From Cylicocyclus nassatus (Eukaryota > Nematoda > Chromadorea > Rhabditida > Strongylidae), in NCBI GenBank assembly GCA_958299035.1, contig CATQJL010000316.1, forward strand, positions 31,065,441 through 31,129,440: 64,000 nucleotides of DNA, read 5' to 3'. Each line of letters begins with the position of its first letter. Positions within the stretch are counted from its first letter, which is position 1. Below are positions 61,183 through 64,000 of this stretch, one piece after another. The position numbers were made by a program, and so were the translations under genes. Below the pieces are notes generated by a model. The model did not search any database, was not told the DNA's origin, and was given only the letters and a program-made list of their open reading frames with translations.

Positions 61183-62340
61183 TATTAAAGCGTTCTCCAT
61201 ATTACTTGACCGTTTGAATACAAAATATAATATGTAAATATATATAGAAAATATATTTAAAAGATACAATAGGATCAAAAAACACATCAGGACCCTCGCC
61301 GATCAATCACACAAATGATTTATTACCCATTGAAATCGTCAACATGCTTCATTTTTATAAGGTAATCGCGAATTGTACTAGAGCATAGTGAGGACAACTA
61401 TTATGCTTTGTTTGTATTGATGGAATTTCTTTTGGAGAGGCATCTGCAGCAATTTCGATATACACTATCATGCGCGCAATTACTCCAACCTTCAGATTCT
61501 GGATGAATAAAACCGCACTAGGCACCACTTCCAGGACCACTGTTCCTAGCACGCTTGCATAAGCATGTTCGCAAGAATTGTAGTTATTGATGACAGCGGT
61601 ATTGGCAACATTAGCTGCTTCATCCGAGATCTGCACTTATTTTTTGAGTCTTTGATCGCTGCCCGCTCGTAACAGTGTCCAAAAGATACGTCAGCGCAGC
61701 GCAAGAGGCAGATCAAGTCGGTTGCGAGGACGTAGCTCTGGAGTTGTGGCTGTAGCTTGTGTCAAGAGTTAACATAATCACATGCTGCCTTTATAGTCAG
61801 ACGTCAAAGAAACTGGATGTTTCATGTTCATAAGTTAGAAAAGTATTAAATTTTATTTAGGAATAACATTTGTATAGTGTGCAGCTCGTACAATAAGTAT
61901 TTCTAAAGGAATCTATGGTAAGGATTGAAGAACCTTTACATCAAAAATAGAAGCTTCAATAGTACAATTGAGGCAACTTCGATAAGTAGGTTAGCAGCTA
62001 ATATACAGTTACTAGCAAAAATTGCTTTTTGATTTAGGTGCATAAAGGTTACTGCATGACGAAGGCGCAGAAGCAGCATTGGTCGAACGGGAGCGAACGC
62101 GGCGCGCGTGTCCTCACAGTTGTGGTTCCTCCCCTTCACGCGCTCTGCGGATGATAAAGCCACGTTCGCGCCCAATGATATTGCACCTTCGTCATTCAAC
62201 AGACTATACAAATTTCGGTTTTACAAATACCAGCGAGCCACCTCTGTTGCGGAGGAGATCGTGCAGGATTTTCATGACACGCATGTCTTTCAAGTCCAGA
62301 ACTGATTATTGCGAGGTAATAAACTATGTTACGAACTACA
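61183..62340. other. No supported gene; AT-rich start
   Basis: 61215-61265 is nearly pure A+T with TATA-type repeats. Minus-strand frames of 93 codons (61355-61636) and 91 codons (61936-62211) have hydrophobic stretches but no recognisable domain or supported splice sites, and the second is overlapped by frames on the other strand. They are left uncalled. Confidence 0.35.
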
Positions 62341-62918
62341 AATTCCCTCGGATCCATGTATACTTGTGTATGTCTGTCTGTCTCTCTGTTTGTTTGTCTA
62401 CGTTTCCGAATAGAAAATTCCATTTCTGAATTGATCTAGACCAAACTTGGCACACACACGTCGGGGCGGGGCGGGTGCCATAGGCCACTTTTCGTCATCG
62501 ATCGATCTCGATTTTATCAATTTTTGACGTTTTTTGAAGTTTGACTTGCAGAGCTGGAAGTTGACACACGGGGGTAATTGAGCATGCTGATTATGAGTAC
62601 AGTAATAGTTTTTAGATTAATCCGTTACCTTTACCTATTTTATCGATTTTTTGCAAAGTTTGAGCTACGGTGCTGGGAGCTGGCACAGGAGGAAGTGAGC
62701 ATGCTGATTACTAACACAGCGGGAATAGGGAACTGGCATGTAGAAGTGGGCACAGGGAAAGGTTGTAAAGGGAGGATAGGGCCTTTATCATAGTGCTAAC
62801 ACAGCGGGAATAGGGAACTGGCATGTAGAAGTGGGCACAGGGAAAGATTGTACAGGGAGGATAGGACCTTTATCATAGTGTTAGAACAGGGCCGGGCGGA
62901 GCCTGGTAAGCCAGCTAG
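62340..62918 (+). mobile_element. Helitron-like element, 3' end recognisable
   Basis: The right end reads GCCGGGCGGAGCCTGG, TAAGCCAG, CTAG, then T (CTAG at 62915-62918). This matches the Helitron 3' layout, a short GC-rich near-hairpin about 10 bases before a CTRR terminus that abuts a T. Upstream are features often seen in such elements: a GTCTGTCTGTCTCTCTG tract (62371-62388), ACCAAACTTGGCACACAC (about 62442) and internal direct repeats. The 5' end was not located, so the start is approximate. No Rep/helicase coding is present, so it is non-autonomous. Confidence 0.5.
62711..62880 (+). repeat. 85-bp tandem duplication
   Basis: CTAACACAGCGGGAATAGGG starts at 62711 and 62796. The two 85-bp units differ at only a few bases (GGTTGTAAAG/GATTGTACAG and AGGGCC/AGGACC). 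A third, truncated start (TTAGAACAGGG) follows at 62881. Upstream, 62530-62593 and 62648-62712 are older diverged repeats (both contain GAGCATGCTGATTA). It lies within the Helitron-like element. Confidence 0.85.
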
Positions 62919-63116
62919 TGTAGTATAAAACTAATGGCGGCCTAAAATAAATTATAAAGTTCTTCCTACTCACAAGGCCTGTCTCTTTGCCCATCTTTCG
63001 ATCGAGCAGGAATGTTCGGGTATTCTTATTCATGATTCCTCCGCCGTTTCGTATATCTTTTAATGGTAGATTACATGAACTCCAAACAGGAACGTAGGCT
63101 TATGAATGAAAGCATA

Positions 63117-63240
63117 GGGTGTACAGGGTGTCAAGAAATCTGTTAGGGTGCCTTCATATCGCGCCGGCAGCCGCCGCTAGCAGCCCATAGCAGCCGCCAG
63201 CAGCCCGTGGCAGCCCATAGCCGCCGCTGGCCGCTTTTGT
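63117..63240 (+). repeat. CAGGGTGT end next to a GC-rich CAGCC(G/C) repeat
   Basis: TACAGGGTGTCAAGAAATC (from 63122) resembles a CAGGGTG-type Tc1/mariner end with a TA flank. It is followed at about 63163-63235 by imperfect repeats built from GCAGCCCATAGC, GCCGCC and GCAGCCCGTGGC. No opposite end is seen. It may be an element end or a simple minisatellite. Confidence 0.4.
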
Positions 63241-63339
63241 TATAGGAGCAAAATCGTCAAAATCTTACTACTTTAAGTGCTCCCGCCTACGCTTTTCATC
63301 TTCTACGCTTACTTCTTATTACCGCTAATATGCAGACAA

Positions 63340-63352
63340 CCCCCCCCCCCCG
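63340..63352 (+). repeat. Poly-C tract
   Basis: A run of about 13 C with a flanking G lies immediately upstream of the second foldback copy. Such runs are prone to sequencing length error. Confidence 0.8.
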
Positions 63353-63356
63353 CAAT

Positions 63357-64000
63357 CAGGGCCCGGCACGAGGTGGGCAAACGGGGTTTTTCAAAACGAA
63401 TTCCCCTTTGATCCCAATAAATTTTACGAATACCCCCTTGAGTCCAAAAATGACGTTTTGTGCTTGTGCGACGAGATTACTGGCCACACTTCGCCTAAAA
63501 GCGCTCAAAAGCGCCCAAATTGCTCAAATTCCTCAAATTACTCCTCCTGTATCAAGATAGGAAACAGGAAGAAAAATAAGCAAGAAAAATGATCAAGGAA
63601 TGAGAAAATATCAAAGAAACGCAGTCATAGGAATGAGAGTCGCCGTTCCCGCGCGTATCGATTGACTGGGGCGCGCTTTCCATCATAGAAAGCCAGGCTG
63701 CTGATGTGATTTTGGGCTCTAACAAGGACAAGAGGAGGAGTTTCGGAACCAAAATTTCACCATGTAGTAAACTTTAGGTGTACAAGAGATTTATGTAAAA
63801 ATTTTGAAAAAATTATGTGAATTGAGAGTTTTGCCGACCTCAGGTGGGAATTAGGTAGGCAAATGCCGACCTAATTTGGAAATTAGTTAAGGAAACTCTT
63901 CATTCACATAAGTTTTTCATAATTTTTCATACTTTGTTACTTAGTCCTATTGCGCACATACACACCAAGTCCCGTGCGATTTCGTTTCCTCTGCGTTGCA
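63357..64000. mobile_element. Foldback repeat element, copy B (cut by window end)
   Basis: It begins CAGGGCCCGGCACGAGGTGG, related to the end of the copy at 57991. Shared internal landmarks are TTTGAAAAAATTATGTGAA (about 63804), a central CCGACCTCAGGTGGG dyad (63836), TTCACATAA (63903) and AATTTTTCATAC (63920). The order and spacing match copy A, with moderate divergence. The right end lies outside the window. Confidence 0.65.

Noticed and set aside
61355..61636. 93-codon minus-strand frame with hydrophobic segment
   Set aside because: No family recognised, no convincing start context or splice partner. Chance cannot be excluded.

Overview
This is a eukaryotic window, and the best reading is a nematode. 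The main evidence is one intact spliced gene on the minus strand (54907-55480). It encodes a small secreted transthyretin-like (TTR-like, DUF290) protein, a family essentially restricted to nematodes. Its two short introns (47 and 89 bp), the AATTTCAG-type acceptor and an acceptor-like AG one base before the ATG also fit nematode gene structure. No bacterial or phage gene organisation is present. The species cannot be named from the sequence.

Bases 1 to about 46640 are one continuous satellite array. It has two monomer types. The T unit is about 143-150 bp. The P unit is about 179 bp and carries a 53-nt near-perfect palindrome. Both share the same head block around AGAAAAGAGCAGGGCGAACA. Units combine into higher-order repeats (HORs) of about 326, 647, 1275, 1278, 1593, 1617, 1742, 2206 and 2420/2570 bp. 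Several of these differ from each other by exactly one T unit. The many apparent open frames in the array (up to 229 codons) are repeated shadows and are not genes. From about 40.8 kb to 46.6 kb the array becomes irregular, carries older sequence states and contains units without the palindrome.

From 46.6 to 50.0 kb is a decayed array edge. It holds a 1018-bp mariner-type foldback element with TA flanks (46825-47842), a 438-bp TTAA-flanked inverted-repeat element (48564-49001), and about 7 old, heavily diverged monomers of the same satellite (49006-50030). The old monomers already fall into two classes, X (T-like) and Y (P-like but without the palindrome). Together with the palindrome-less units at the array edge, they suggest how the palindromic unit arose.

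From 50.0 to 64.0 kb is gene-poor, AT-rich sequence. It contains coding-like fragments with stops, a tRNA-derived pseudogene or SINE head (51000-51068), a solo mariner terminus (52141), the TTR-like gene, and a 118-bp near-identical inverted duplication directly upstream of that gene, with a GATA-type site in each arm. It also contains a foldback family with two copies (57991-58727 and 63357 to the window end), a second TA-flanked MITE (60500-61180), a Helitron-like 3' terminus (62918) and several small tandem repeats. Open frames of 60-130 codons are expected by chance in this much non-coding DNA, so most are not annotated.
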